Source of the DNA: Colimorpha_A sp045540115
Lineage (GTDB): Bacteria > Bacillota > Clostridia > Oscillospirales > CAG-272
Direction of reading: 5' to 3'
Assembly (NCBI GenBank): GCA_045540115.1
Contig: JAZQGR010000058.1
Coordinates: forward strand, 1 to 64,000
Length of the DNA: 64,000 nt
Shown: positions 8,739 to 16,499 of the stretch, piece by piece
How the letters are laid out: each line of letters begins with the position of its first letter
How positions within the stretch are numbered: the first letter of the stretch is position 1
Program-made: the position numbers and the translations under genes
The notes under the pieces: generated by a model
Told to the model about the DNA's origin: nothing
Databases searched by the model: none
Seen by the model: only the letters and a program-made list of their open reading frames with translations

Positions 8739-9485
8739 ATGAAGAAAACACTGAAAATAACGGTATTTGCGATAATCCTGTCGCTAATTATGCCGATCAT
8801 TTCCTTTGCTTCCCCCGATATGCCAACTTATCCCGTCGTTGATGAAGCAGACGTATTATCCGACTACGAGGAAGATCGCCTCGTGAATAAGCTCATTGCG
8901 CTGATAAAAGAGCATAAGATGCACTTCGTTGTCGTGATAGTCAACGATGTCGGAGATGCAAATATGGATTCCTACGCCGATGCTTATTATCGCGATAACG
9001 GATACGGCTACGGCAAGGACAAAAGCGGCATTCTTTTACTGCTTGTTATGAGCTTGAATGAGTGCGGAATCTATACGTATGGTGATGCTGATGAAGAGTT
9101 CAGTGACGGCGATATAAACGATCTCGAGGATGCAATGCTTCCTCATTTCAGAAAAGATGAGTTTTACGACGGCTTTATGGCTTATGCCGACGCTTGCGAC
9201 GATGCGCTTTCCTTTGATATTCTCGGAAACCTGCTGATCGCCGCCGTCAGCGGAGCGATAGTAGCGCTCATCATCGTCTTATCGATGAAAAGCAAGCTCA
9301 AGAGCGTGCGTTCGCAGAAGACCGCGTCAAATTACGTTAGAAGCGGCAGCTTTATGCTGACAAAAGACCTCGACCTATACTTATATCGCACAGTCACCCG
9401 TACCAGACGCGCCGATAATAATTCGGGCGGACGCTCGGGCGGCGGCTCGCGCAGTGCTTCTTACCGAGGCGGCGGAAAATTTTAA
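8739..9485 (+). CDS. TPM-domain membrane protein (YdjH-like)
   Basis: The 248-residue protein has a signal peptide (cleavage near SFAS), then a TPM / YgcG-type extracellular domain starting PVVDEADVLSDYEEDRL with YYRDNGYGYGKDKSGILLLL. One TM segment lies near residue 170, and the tail is Gly/Ser/Arg-rich ending RGGGKF, as is typical of this family. I start at the ATG at 8739 rather than the upstream GTG at 8730. It is the third gene of the ydjI-G-H-like set, completing a module with one cytosolic, one inner-anchored and one exported domain. A terminator follows at 9491. Confidence 0.8.
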   Translation: MKKTLKITVFAIILSLIMPIISFASPDMPTYPVVDEADVLSDYEEDRLVNKLIALIKEHKMHFVVVIVNDVGDANMDSYADAYYRDNGYGYGKDKSGILLLLVMSLNECGIYTYGDADEEFSDGDINDLEDAMLPHFRKDEFYDGFMAYADACDDALSFDILGNLLIAAVSGAIVALIIVLSMKSKLKSVRSQKTASNYVRSGSFMLTKDLDLYLYRTVTRTRRADNNSGGRSGGGSRSASYRGGGKF

Positions 9486-9490
9486 TAATG

Positions 9491-9520
9491 AAGCGCCTTT
9501 CAATCGAAGGGCGCTTATTC
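9491..9520 (+). terminator. rho-independent terminator of the SPFH operon
   Basis: AAGCGCC pairs with GGCGCTT (9491-9497 with 9510-9516), with extra pairing inward, followed by ATTCTTT. Confidence 0.75.
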
Positions 9521-9545
9521 TTTACAAAATATTAACTGATTTCAT

Positions 9546-9574
9546 TTGCATTTTTTCCGTCATTATGATATAAT
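9546..9574 (+). promoter_or_regulatory. sigma-A promoter of the DUF1538/PII operon
   Basis: TTGCAT at 9546-9551 and TATAAT at 9569-9574 are 17 bp apart. Its position rules out the earliest in-frame TTG (9546) as the start of the next gene and supports the GTG at 9615. Confidence 0.8.
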
Positions 9575-9614
9575 TTATTATGATAATGAATTAAAGCCGA
9601 AAGAGAGAAGAAAA

Positions 9615-11141
9615 GTGCATAAAATACTTTTGAAAAAGCTGAACGAAGCGCTGGTATCGGTCTTGCCGGTAAGCGTGATCGTTTTTCTTTTGAACCTGAC
9701 ACCGATAGTTAATTTCACAGGCACCGAAATGACGGTATTTCTGATATCGTCAGCTTTTCTCATTCTCGGAATTGGTCTGTTTAATCTCGGCGCGGACATC
9801 GCGATGACGCCTATGGGAGAGCACATCGGAGCAGGACTTGCTAAGTCAAAGAAGATAATGCTGCTCCTTTCGGTCTGCTTCCTCATGGGACTTCTTATAA
9901 CTGTCGCGGAGCCCGATCTTTCTGTCCTCGCAGGGCAGGTCGGAAAAATGATAAACCCGACGTTGCTTATAGTTACCGTCGGAATAGGCGTCGGAATATT
10001 TCTTGTCCTTTCGGTGCTGAAGATAATCTTCCGCAAGCCGCTTTCGTCGCTTCTTATATTCTTCTATATGCTTCTATTTGCGATAACCTCGCTCGTTATA
10101 ATCAACGGTAATAACGCCTTTCTTCCGCTCGCATTCGATTCGGGCGGAGTGACGACGGGACCTATAACGGTACCGTTCATAATGGCGCTCGGTGTCGGTA
10201 TCGCGGCAACGCTCGGCGGTAAAAACGTAGGTGAAAACAGTTTCGGTCTTATAGCGATGTGCTCGATCGGACCGATCCTCGCGGTTATGACCCTCGGCAT
10301 CTTCGCAAAGAACGAAATGCCGCCCGCGCCGTCCTATTCGACGGTTGCGGATAACCTCGGAGGCAATATTTTCAAAACGCTTCTTTCAGTAGCGGAGGAG
10401 GTTGCGATCGCAATAGGACTTGTCGTCCTCTTCTTTATTGTCCTTCAGATATTTGTTCTCAAACTACCGAAGAAGAAGCTTCTGACGATAGCAGTCGGTA
10501 TATTCTATACAGTCCTCGGACTCGTAGTGTTCCTCACAGCAGTAACGATCGGCTTTATGCCAATCGGTTATAAGATGGGAACAGAGCTTGCAAAGTCAAA
10601 TCCCGCAATCGTAATAATCTTCGGCTTTATTATCGGAATGGTCGTAGTCCTTGCGGAGCCGGCAGTACACGTTCTCAACCGTCAGGTGGAGGAGGTAACG
10701 AACGGTGCGGTCAGCAAGAAGTCAATGATGCTCGCGCTGTCTATCGGTGTCGGAGTTTCTATCGGACTTTCGATGATAAGAATAGTATTCGATTTCAGCA
10801 TCCTTTACTATATGATCCCCGGCTACTTTATCGCGCTCGGTCTTTCGTTCTTCGTTCCGGGGCTGTATTCAGCGATCGCGTTTGACTCGGGCGGAGTCGC
10901 AAGCGGACCGCTCACTTCAACCTTTATTCTTCCGTTTGCAGTCGGTGTGTGTATGACGCTTCAGGGCGGAGACAAGGTAATGACGGACGCATTCGGTATC
11001 GTCGCAATGGTCGCAATGACGCCACTTATCACGATACAGGCGCTTGGATTTAGAGCAATACTCAGCAAGCGCGTAAGAGAAAAGATAGCGATGAAGCGCA
11101 TTCTCAGCTCTGATGACGAGCAGATAATCAACTTTATGTAA
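9615..11141 (+). CDS. DUF1538 polytopic membrane protein, duplicated permease-like fold
   Basis: A 508-residue integral membrane protein with about 12-14 hydrophobic segments, matching DUF1538. The two halves repeat: each has an ADIA/GTELA...LAKS segment, a VxxAEP(D/A) motif and later DSGGVTTGP (near 174) or DSGGVASGP (near 423). Two-fold repeats with matching polar, Gly-rich loops are typical of transporters, so a permease or channel is likely, substrate unknown. I start at GTG 9615 because the promoter occupies the earlier in-frame codons. Two PII-like genes follow at once, suggesting regulation by a nucleotide-sensing trimer. Confidence 0.82.
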   Translation: MHKILLKKLNEALVSVLPVSVIVFLLNLTPIVNFTGTEMTVFLISSAFLILGIGLFNLGADIAMTPMGEHIGAGLAKSKKIMLLLSVCFLMGLLITVAEPDLSVLAGQVGKMINPTLLIVTVGIGVGIFLVLSVLKIIFRKPLSSLLIFFYMLLFAITSLVIINGNNAFLPLAFDSGGVTTGPITVPFIMALGVGIAATLGGKNVGENSFGLIAMCSIGPILAVMTLGIFAKNEMPPAPSYSTVADNLGGNIFKTLLSVAEEVAIAIGLVVLFFIVLQIFVLKLPKKKLLTIAVGIFYTVLGLVVFLTAVTIGFMPIGYKMGTELAKSNPAIVIIFGFIIGMVVVLAEPAVHVLNRQVEEVTNGAVSKKSMMLALSIGVGVSIGLSMIRIVFDFSILYYMIPGYFIALGLSFFVPGLYSAIAFDSGGVASGPLTSTFILPFAVGVCMTLQGGDKVMTDAFGIVAMVAMTPLITIQALGFRAILSKRVREKIAMKRILSSDDEQIINFM

Positions 11142-11154
11142 GGAAGGAACGGTA

Positions 11155-11541
11155 ATGGATAAAAAACAGATCAAAAAGCCCTCTGCTCCAAGACAAAAAA
11201 AGTTGCTTCCTCCTAAGCTCAAGCTGCTTATTACTGTTGTAAACCGCTCGAAAACCGAGCTTTACCTCGACTATATCAGCGGATTTGAAGCAAATATGCA
11301 GTTGTCTATGTCGGCATCGGGAACGGCAAGCTCCGATATGCTTGCATATCTTGGTCTTACCGATACGGATAAGACTGTAATATTCAGCGTGATAAGAGAG
11401 GATAAAGAGGACGCCGTGCTCCGCTTCCTTGAAGATAAGTTCAAGACCGTCAAAAATGGAAAGGGTATCGCCTTCACAGTCTCTATGACGGGAGTTATCG
11501 GCGTCGCAATATATCAGTTCCTATCAAACAGCGGAAAGTGA
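11155..11541 (+). CDS. PII-like signalling protein, first of two
   Basis: This 128-residue protein has a basic N-terminal extension of about 20 residues, then a ferredoxin-like PII fold beginning KLLITVVNRSK and ending in GKGIAFTVSMTGVIGVA. PII-family trimers bind ATP/ADP or related nucleotides and act on transporters or enzymes. It lacks the conserved uridylylated-Tyr T-loop of GlnB, so it is a divergent PII-like member. It lies 13 bp after the DUF1538 gene and just before a second PII-like gene. The two differ enough that they may form heterotrimers or sense different ligands; that is inference. Confidence 0.7.
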   Translation: MDKKQIKKPSAPRQKKLLPPKLKLLITVVNRSKTELYLDYISGFEANMQLSMSASGTASSDMLAYLGLTDTDKTVIFSVIREDKEDAVLRFLEDKFKTVKNGKGIAFTVSMTGVIGVAIYQFLSNSGK

Positions 11542-11549
11542 GAAAGACA

Positions 11550-11888
11550 ATGAAAAACACACATGAAGTAATTTTATGTATAGTAAACACGGGCTTCTCC
11601 GAAGCGGCAATGGACGCGGCAAAAGCACAGGGCGCAGGAGGCGGAACGGTTATCCATGCGCGCGGAACGGCGGGAATCGAAGCCGAAAAAATGTTCAATA
11701 TTACGATCGAGCCCGATAAAGAGATCGTTATGATAATCGTGAATAAGGAAAACCGCGATGCGATTCTTCACGCGCTATATAAAGAAGTCGGTCTTAATAC
11801 GCCGGGACAAGGAATAGCTTTTGCCCTTCCTGTCGATAAGGTCATAGGACTTTCGGACACGAAGCCTGAAGTAAAGCATGAGCAATAA
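11550..11888 (+). CDS. PII-family signalling protein, second of two
   Basis: The 112-residue protein is a clearer PII relative: IVNTGFSEAAMDAAKAQGAGGGTVIHARG is split across the N-terminal strand, helix and T-loop base, and PGQGIAFALPVDKVIGL forms the C-terminal part. I start at ATG 11550 rather than GTG 11538, which overlaps the previous stop. The GxGxG-type loop suggests nucleotide binding. Being third in an operon with a duplicated membrane protein, it probably gates or monitors that protein, as GlnK does for AmtB and SbtB for SbtA. The ligand is unknown. Confidence 0.82.
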   Translation: MKNTHEVILCIVNTGFSEAAMDAAKAQGAGGGTVIHARGTAGIEAEKMFNITIEPDKEIVMIIVNKENRDAILHALYKEVGLNTPGQGIAFALPVDKVIGLSDTKPEVKHEQ

Positions 11889-11893
11889 AAAAG

Positions 11894-11930
11894 CCGTCCG
11901 TACCGGAATTGGTGCGGGCGGTCATTTTTT
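11894..11930 (+). terminator. terminator of the DUF1538/PII operon
   Basis: An 11-bp stem (CCGTCCGTACC with GGTGCGGGCGG, two G-U pairs) at 11894-11904 and 11911-11921 is followed by a T-rich run. Its T-run overlaps the end of the convergent yjbR-like gene. Confidence 0.75.
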
Positions 11931-12293
11931 CTTTTTTTCAATAATTTCGTAGCTCATATCGAGCATAAATTTCACCTGTTCGATATCGACCTTTCCGTCG
12001 AGGGAGACGGTTATCCAGTTTCCGGTTTTCGTCATGTGATATGGCGGAAAATATCCGTCACGGGAAAGAAACGTGCCAAGCAAGAACGGATCGCACTTGA
12101 CGTTCATAACGTCAATAAGCCGTTCGCCGTTAATCCCGAGCTTGCTCGGGGAAATGTTCATTATAACAGCATACCATTTGCCGTTTCCGTGGCGAAGCAC
12201 CGCATATTCGGGAGCGCTTTCCCAAGGGTATTCGGCAGATGTTCCGTATTCATTCAAGGCATACTCAAGAGCGGGTTTTCGCAGTGATGCCAT
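11922..12293 (-). CDS. YjbR/MmcQ-family protein (DUF419)
   Basis: A 123-residue protein of the YjbR/MmcQ family, which has a CyaY-like double-wing fold and is often annotated as DNA binding, without a settled function. Visible family features are YGTSAEYPWESAPEYAVLRH, KWYAVIMNI and the late PPYHMTKTGNWITVSLDG. Length is standard. It starts one base after the stop of the upstream membrane-protein gene, so the two are cotranscribed. Its lysine-rich end (KKKK) is read from the T-rich part of the opposing terminator. Confidence 0.85.
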   Translation of the reverse strand: MASLRKPALEYALNEYGTSAEYPWESAPEYAVLRHGNGKWYAVIMNISPSKLGINGERLIDVMNVKCDPFLLGTFLSRDGYFPPYHMTKTGNWITVSLDGKVDIEQVKFMLDMSYEIIEKKKK

Positions 12294-12294
12294 A

Positions 12295-12792
12295 TTAAAC
12301 GTTATTATCTTCCTTCTTAACTGTCTTCACGGTGCCCCAAAGCCCCTTAACGTAGCTAAAGCAGCCAACAGCACCGAGTACGAGGCTCAGCACGAGATCG
12401 ACAAATACGGTGGGATTGACGGCGAGATCATAAAAGCCGTAAGGGAGATATTCAAAGAACGTAGGAGGCTCGCCAATAAGCTTTCCCTGTTTGCTGAGAT
12501 CTTCATAAACATTCAGCATATCGCAGCAGAAGCATAAATACCAGGAAACGACAATTATCAGCGCCGCAATAATAACGGAGACGATAATGCCCTTTTTGCT
12601 CAGTCCTTTTGCGAAGAGCTTATAACCTAAGATCGCGCAGTAAACGGTTACGAATCCGCTGATCGCCGCAATGTATCCGACATAATTAAGCAAAAAATAA
12701 ACGACTCCGCCGATAAGCGAGAAAAGAAGAGCGCCTACAATACCGAGAAGCAGGTTTTCGCGGGAATTGTTTTCAGTAACGTTGTTGTCCAT
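12295..12792 (-). CDS. small integral membrane protein, unrecognised family
   Basis: A 165-residue protein with four to five predicted TM segments (near 14-35, 38-60, 66-85, 115-150), a Lys/Glu-rich C-terminal tail and no motif I recognise. The start at ATG 12792 follows AAGGCGG; a longer open frame upstream runs through the tRNA gene and is not coding. It has its own promoter at 12823-12851 and is followed one base later by the yjbR-like gene. Function unknown. Confidence 0.75.
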   Translation of the reverse strand: MDNNVTENNSRENLLLGIVGALLFSLIGGVVYFLLNYVGYIAAISGFVTVYCAILGYKLFAKGLSKKGIIVSVIIAALIIVVSWYLCFCCDMLNVYEDLSKQGKLIGEPPTFFEYLPYGFYDLAVNPTVFVDLVLSLVLGAVGCFSYVKGLWGTVKTVKKEDNNV

Positions 12793-12822
12793 GATATAAC
12801 CGCCTTTATATAGTATGCTATA

Positions 12823-12851
12823 ATTATAAAGCAAAAAACGATACATGTCAA
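12823..12851 (-). promoter_or_regulatory. sigma-A promoter of the 12792 gene
   Basis: On the minus strand TTGACA (12846-12851) and TATAAT (12823-12828) are spaced by 17 bp, a near-consensus promoter. Confidence 0.85.
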
Positions 12852-12855
12852 TAGG

Positions 12856-12886
12856 CAAAAATAAAACCCCGCACAATTGTGCGGGG
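12856..12886 (-). terminator. terminator of the tRNA-Thr gene
   Basis: CCCCGCACAATTGTGCGGGG is a perfect palindrome (12867-12886) followed on the minus strand by TTTTATTTTTG. Confidence 0.9.
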
Positions 12887-12890
12887 CTGG

Positions 12891-12963
12891 AGCTGCTAAT
12901 CAGAGTCGAACTGATGACCTCATCCTTACCAAGGATGTGCTCTACCAACTGAGCCATAGCAGC
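12891..12963 (-). tRNA. tRNA-Thr (anticodon GGT)
   Basis: On the minus strand the 73-nt sequence folds as a cloverleaf: acceptor GCTGCTA/TAGCAGC, D-loop with GGTAG, anticodon stem CATCC/GGATG around TTGGTAA, and T-arm with GTTCGACTC. The anticodon GGT reads ACC/ACT threonine codons. CCA is not encoded. Confidence 0.95.
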
Positions 12964-12976
12964 GTCAACGGTTGAT

Positions 12977-13005
12977 ATTATAACAGATAAAAACCGATTT
13001 GTCAA
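12977..13005 (-). promoter_or_regulatory. sigma-A promoter of tRNA-Thr
   Basis: TTGACA (13000-13005) and TATAAT (12977-12982) on the minus strand, 17-bp spacer, both exact consensus. Confidence 0.9.
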
Positions 13006-13026
13006 GTGGTTTTTGCAAAATATTTT

Positions 13027-13056
13027 AATAACCTGCGGAAAATTCCGCAGGTTATT
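13027..13056 (-). terminator. terminator of the ABC-F operon
   Basis: A perfect 14-bp stem with AA loop (arms 13027-13040 and 13043-13056) begins two bases after the ABC-F stop and is followed by an AT-rich tract. Confidence 0.7.
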
Positions 13057-13057
13057 A

Positions 13058-14959
13058 TCATAGCTCGGAGAGACTGTCAAGAAGCTCGTATAGTTCCATC
13101 AGCTTTTCTTCAGATTCCTCAAGCTCGGTTGAAAGGGAAGCGAGCTTAACGTGGTCAAACGCCGCGTCGCCGGACATTTCATCGTTAATTTCTTCAATGC
13201 GTTTTTCGAGTTTTTGAATATCCTCCTTCGCGCGGATTATCTTGCGCTCCTGCTTTCTCTTGTCAGATAGGTCACGCTTGGCGCTGAGGTACTGCTCCTT
13301 TGACGCGGTCATCACTTCTACCTTGGCATTTCTGCCGTCACCTGTCTGAAGCGATCTCTTGTATTCGAGGAACGATTTGTAATTATCGTCGTAAACGTAA
13401 ACGCAGCCGCTCTCAAAGGTCCCGAAATCGGCAATACGTGTAGCAAGCTTGTTGACGAAATAACGGTCGTGCGATACTGCAATAACGGTTCCTTCAAACT
13501 CGGCTATCGCCTTTTCAAGACGCTCGCGCGAAACGATATCAAGATGGTTTGTCGGCTCGTCAAGGATCAGCAGATTCATTTTGGAGAGCATAAGCTTAGA
13601 TAGGGTAAGACGCGCTTTTTCGCCGCCGCTGAGAAGCGAGACGCGCTTGTAAACGTCATCACCCTTGAAGAGGAACAGAGCGAGAGTGTTGCGGAGAACC
13701 GTCTCGTTCATAGTTGGATATGTGTTCCAAAGCTCCTCAAGAACGGTGCTTGACGGATGGAGATCCTGGTTTTCCTGATCGTAGTAGCCGATCTTAACGT
13801 TTGACCCGAGAAGAACCGAGCCGCTGTCTGCCCCAAGCCTTCCCGCAAGGATCTTTATAAGAGTTGACTTTCCGCAACCGTTTTCGCCCGTTATAAAGAG
13901 ACGGTCGTGCTTTTTGACCTGAAAGGTGACGTTATCGAAAAGAAGCTTTGATGGATAAGACTTGCGTAGACGGCTTACCGACATAACGTCGTTTCCGCTT
14001 TCGCCCGAAAGCTCAAAACGCATACGAACCGAATCGGGAAGGTTTTCGGGCTTCTCCAGCTTTTCCATTTTGTCAAGCTGTTTCTGGCGGCTTTCCGCGG
14101 CAATTATGTTTCGCTCGCGGTTCCATCTTCTCTGCTGCTCGATATAAGCTTCAATGCGCTTGATTTCCTTTTGCTGATTGCGGTAGTGACGCTCCTCAAG
14201 TTCGCGATCAACTTCTTTTTGCTTAACGTAATCAGTGTAATTACCTTTGTAAACCTTGCCCTTACAATTTTCTATCTCAAGCACCGAATCGACGATGCTG
14301 TCAAGAAAATATCGGTCATGAGAAATGATAAGAACCGTTTTCTTGCTTGTCTTGAGATAATTCTCAAGCCAGAAGAGAGCCGAAACGTCAAGATGGTTCG
14401 TCGGCTCATCGAGCATCAAAATATCGGGATCAGTAAGAAGAAGACAGGTGAGGGAAAGGCGCGTTTTCTGTCCGCCGCTCAGCGACGAAACGGGCTTGTC
14501 CCAGAACACCTCGGGAAGACCGAGGTTCTTTAATATCCCCTTGCATCTTCCTCTGAATTCATAGCCTCCTCGCTGAGTAAAGCTTTCCTGAAGTGAAGAA
14601 AAACGCTTCGCGTCCTCCTCGCTTCCGCTTTTCTGTGCCTGTATGCGAAGCTCCTCAAGTCGCTTTTCGTCCTCAATAAGCTCCGAAAATGCAGAATAAG
14701 CTTCTTCAAGTATGGTCTTTGAGCTTTCGTAGGCAATGTTCTGCTCAAGAAGTCCGACCGTATGATTTTTTGCAATATAGTAAGCGCCGCCGCTCGGCTC
14801 ACGCTTGCCTGAAATGATCGAAAAGAGCGACGATTTTCCCGCGCCGTTTACACCGATGATTCCAAGCTTTTCTCCCTCCTGAACAGAAAACGAAACGTCC
14901 TTTAAGACCTCATCCACTCCGAAGGAAAGAGAAATATTTTCACAGTTAAGTGCTATCAT
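13058..14959 (-). CDS. ABC-F family ATPase (ribosome-associated)
   Basis: A 633-residue soluble protein with two ABC domains and no TM segments. NBD1 has GVNGAGKSS, LSGGQKTRL and LMLDEPTNHLD; NBD2 has GENGCGKST, LSGGEKARL and LILDEPTNHLD, so both sites look complete. An Arg/Lys-rich interdomain linker (HYRNQQKEIKR) matches the P-site tRNA interaction motif of ABC-F translation factors, and the last 90 residues form a coiled coil as in Uup/YdiF types. Such proteins rescue or tune stalled ribosomes; some confer antibiotic resistance, but nothing here points to that. It is the last gene of the ogg operon. Confidence 0.9.
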   Translation of the reverse strand: MIALNCENISLSFGVDEVLKDVSFSVQEGEKLGIIGVNGAGKSSLFSIISGKREPSGGAYYIAKNHTVGLLEQNIAYESSKTILEEAYSAFSELIEDEKRLEELRIQAQKSGSEEDAKRFSSLQESFTQRGGYEFRGRCKGILKNLGLPEVFWDKPVSSLSGGQKTRLSLTCLLLTDPDILMLDEPTNHLDVSALFWLENYLKTSKKTVLIISHDRYFLDSIVDSVLEIENCKGKVYKGNYTDYVKQKEVDRELEERHYRNQQKEIKRIEAYIEQQRRWNRERNIIAAESRQKQLDKMEKLEKPENLPDSVRMRFELSGESGNDVMSVSRLRKSYPSKLLFDNVTFQVKKHDRLFITGENGCGKSTLIKILAGRLGADSGSVLLGSNVKIGYYDQENQDLHPSSTVLEELWNTYPTMNETVLRNTLALFLFKGDDVYKRVSLLSGGEKARLTLSKLMLSKMNLLILDEPTNHLDIVSRERLEKAIAEFEGTVIAVSHDRYFVNKLATRIADFGTFESGCVYVYDDNYKSFLEYKRSLQTGDGRNAKVEVMTASKEQYLSAKRDLSDKRKQERKIIRAKEDIQKLEKRIEEINDEMSGDAAFDHVKLASLSTELEESEEKLMELYELLDSLSEL

Positions 14960-14962
14960 TAT

Positions 14963-15319
14963 TTATCGCTTTTCGCCGCACTTAGGACAGTAACGGCAGT
15001 CCTTTTTCATTCTTGTTCCGCACTTCGGGCAGGACACGAAGCACATAAGATCATATAGATCCGTCTCCGCTTCTGCGACCAAAGCGTTATATTCGTCGAT
15101 TTTGTCGAAAAGCTCGGTGTAGGCTTCGGCAGAAACTATACCGCCGTTTTTCTCGGAATAACGAAGCTTGCCGATCTCGGTAAAAGTGTCGTTCAGCTTT
15201 GTGTTGAGAGAGGATATCTTGTACTTCAGCTTCGCCATATCGGTGAGCTTTTCAGCTCCCTTTGCGGTGCATTCCGCCGCGCTTGTAACTGTTTTTGAAA
15301 ATTCCTTCCAGAAATCCAT
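14963..15319 (-). CDS. coiled-coil protein with C-terminal zinc ribbon
   Basis: A 118-residue protein: a helical, charged N-terminal region (MDFWKEFSKTVTSAAE onward) and a terminal zinc ribbon CPKCGTRMKKDCRYCPKCG. I start at ATG 15319, five bases after the CDF stop; the longer frame overlaps that gene. Proteins of this plan are common in Clostridia next to unrelated genes, and their role is unknown to me. It lies three bases before the ABC-F gene. Confidence 0.72.
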   Translation of the reverse strand: MDFWKEFSKTVTSAAECTAKGAEKLTDMAKLKYKISSLNTKLNDTFTEIGKLRYSEKNGGIVSAEAYTELFDKIDEYNALVAEAETDLYDLMCFVSCPKCGTRMKKDCRYCPKCGEKR

Positions 15320-15323
15320 TTCG

Positions 15324-16499
15324 TCAGTCTCCGTCCTTAATAAATTCTTTGTCAATGCAGATCACGGTCAGATACTTTTCGTCAATGACCTTGACAAGGC
15401 GCGCCATTTCACTTTTGATGTCGTCATCGTCGCGCTTGATGGAAAAGGGAACAGCCATATCGAAGATAAGATTCGTATGACTGTCGCCGACGACCATGCG
15501 GAAATCGTGTATCGTTATCTGTGGATGAATCGCCTTTGCAAGCTCGCTTACGCGTCTTCTTACTTCGTTTACCTTTTCATCGTCGGTTGCGATCGGATCG
15601 AGATGAATTACGGCGCTACATTTGAGCTCGCGGCTTAGTTTTTGCTCTGCGTTATCGATAATGTCGTGCGCGATCAGAATATCGATCGATTGAGATACCT
15701 CAGCGTGTAGGCTCAGCATAACGCGTCCGGGACCGTAATTATGCACGACAAGATCGTGTATTCCGACGATCTCAGGATATGACAAAACTATCTTTTCTAC
15801 GTTGTCGACAAAATCGCTTTCGGGTGGCGTACCGAGAAGGGGATCTATCGTTTCCTTTGCCGCCTTGATGCCCGAGAATATGATGAATGCCGAGATGACA
15901 AGACCGCACCAGCCGTCGAAATTGAAGTCGATGAATTTCGAAAGAACAGTGCAGATAAGCACGGCGAAAGTCGAGATGCAGTCGGTAAGAGAATCGACGG
16001 CTGTCGCCTTCATCGCCTGAGAGTTTATCTTGTTGCCGATGCTTCTGTTATAAATAAAGATATAAAGCTTGACAAGAACGGAAAGACCGAGCACGATTAT
16101 TGCAACGTAGGAGAAAACGGGGCTGTCACCGTCCGCTATCTTCGACACCGACGTTTTTCCGAGCTCAAAGCCCATAAGCATTATAAGCATCGAAACGATA
16201 AGAGCAGAAAGATACTCCATTCTTCCGTGACCGAAGGGATGGCTTTCATCCGGCTTCTGGTCCGCAAGCTTGAAGCCGATAAGCGTGATAACTGAGGATC
16301 CCGCATCACCGAGATTGTTGAAGGCATCAGCGCTGATTGCGACCGAACCCGTAATAAACGACACGGCAAGCTTCGATAAACAAAGCAGAATATTAAGAAT
16401 TATTCCGACGATCCCGCAAAGGACTCCGTATTTTGAACGCACGGAAGAATCGGAATAATTCTTGTTTTTGATAAAGATCTTAGCAAGCAGATTTATCAT
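15324..16499 (-). CDS. cation diffusion facilitator family transporter
   Basis: A 391-residue CDF protein that exports divalent metal by proton antiport. It has six TM segments, the TM2 motif ADAFNNLGDAGS, the conserved HPFGHGRMEYL loop, a TM5 DxxxD motif (VDSLTDC) and a cytoplasmic C-terminal domain with additional His residues, including a long second ferredoxin-like part. The Asn in NNLGD departs from the HxxxD of zinc-type members, so manganese, iron or cobalt is possible. ATGA overlap with ogg shows coupling. Confidence 0.92.
   Translation of the reverse strand: MINLLAKIFIKNKNYSDSSVRSKYGVLCGIVGIILNILLCLSKLAVSFITGSVAISADAFNNLGDAGSSVITLIGFKLADQKPDESHPFGHGRMEYLSALIVSMLIMLMGFELGKTSVSKIADGDSPVFSYVAIIVLGLSVLVKLYIFIYNRSIGNKINSQAMKATAVDSLTDCISTFAVLICTVLSKFIDFNFDGWCGLVISAFIIFSGIKAAKETIDPLLGTPPESDFVDNVEKIVLSYPEIVGIHDLVVHNYGPGRVMLSLHAEVSQSIDILIAHDIIDNAEQKLSRELKCSAVIHLDPIATDDEKVNEVRRRVSELAKAIHPQITIHDFRMVVGDSHTNLIFDMAVPFSIKRDDDDIKSEMARLVKVIDEKYLTVICIDKEFIKDGD

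Noticed and set aside
12295..13080. Long minus-strand frame extending the membrane protein upstream to 13080
   Set aside because: Its first 96 codons run through a tRNA-Thr gene and its terminator and promoters. The start at 12792 has a good ribosome binding site.
13058..14959. Antibiotic-resistance role for the 633-residue ABC-F protein
   Set aside because: Many ABC-F proteins are housekeeping. Nothing in the sequence or its ogg-CDF neighbours points to resistance.
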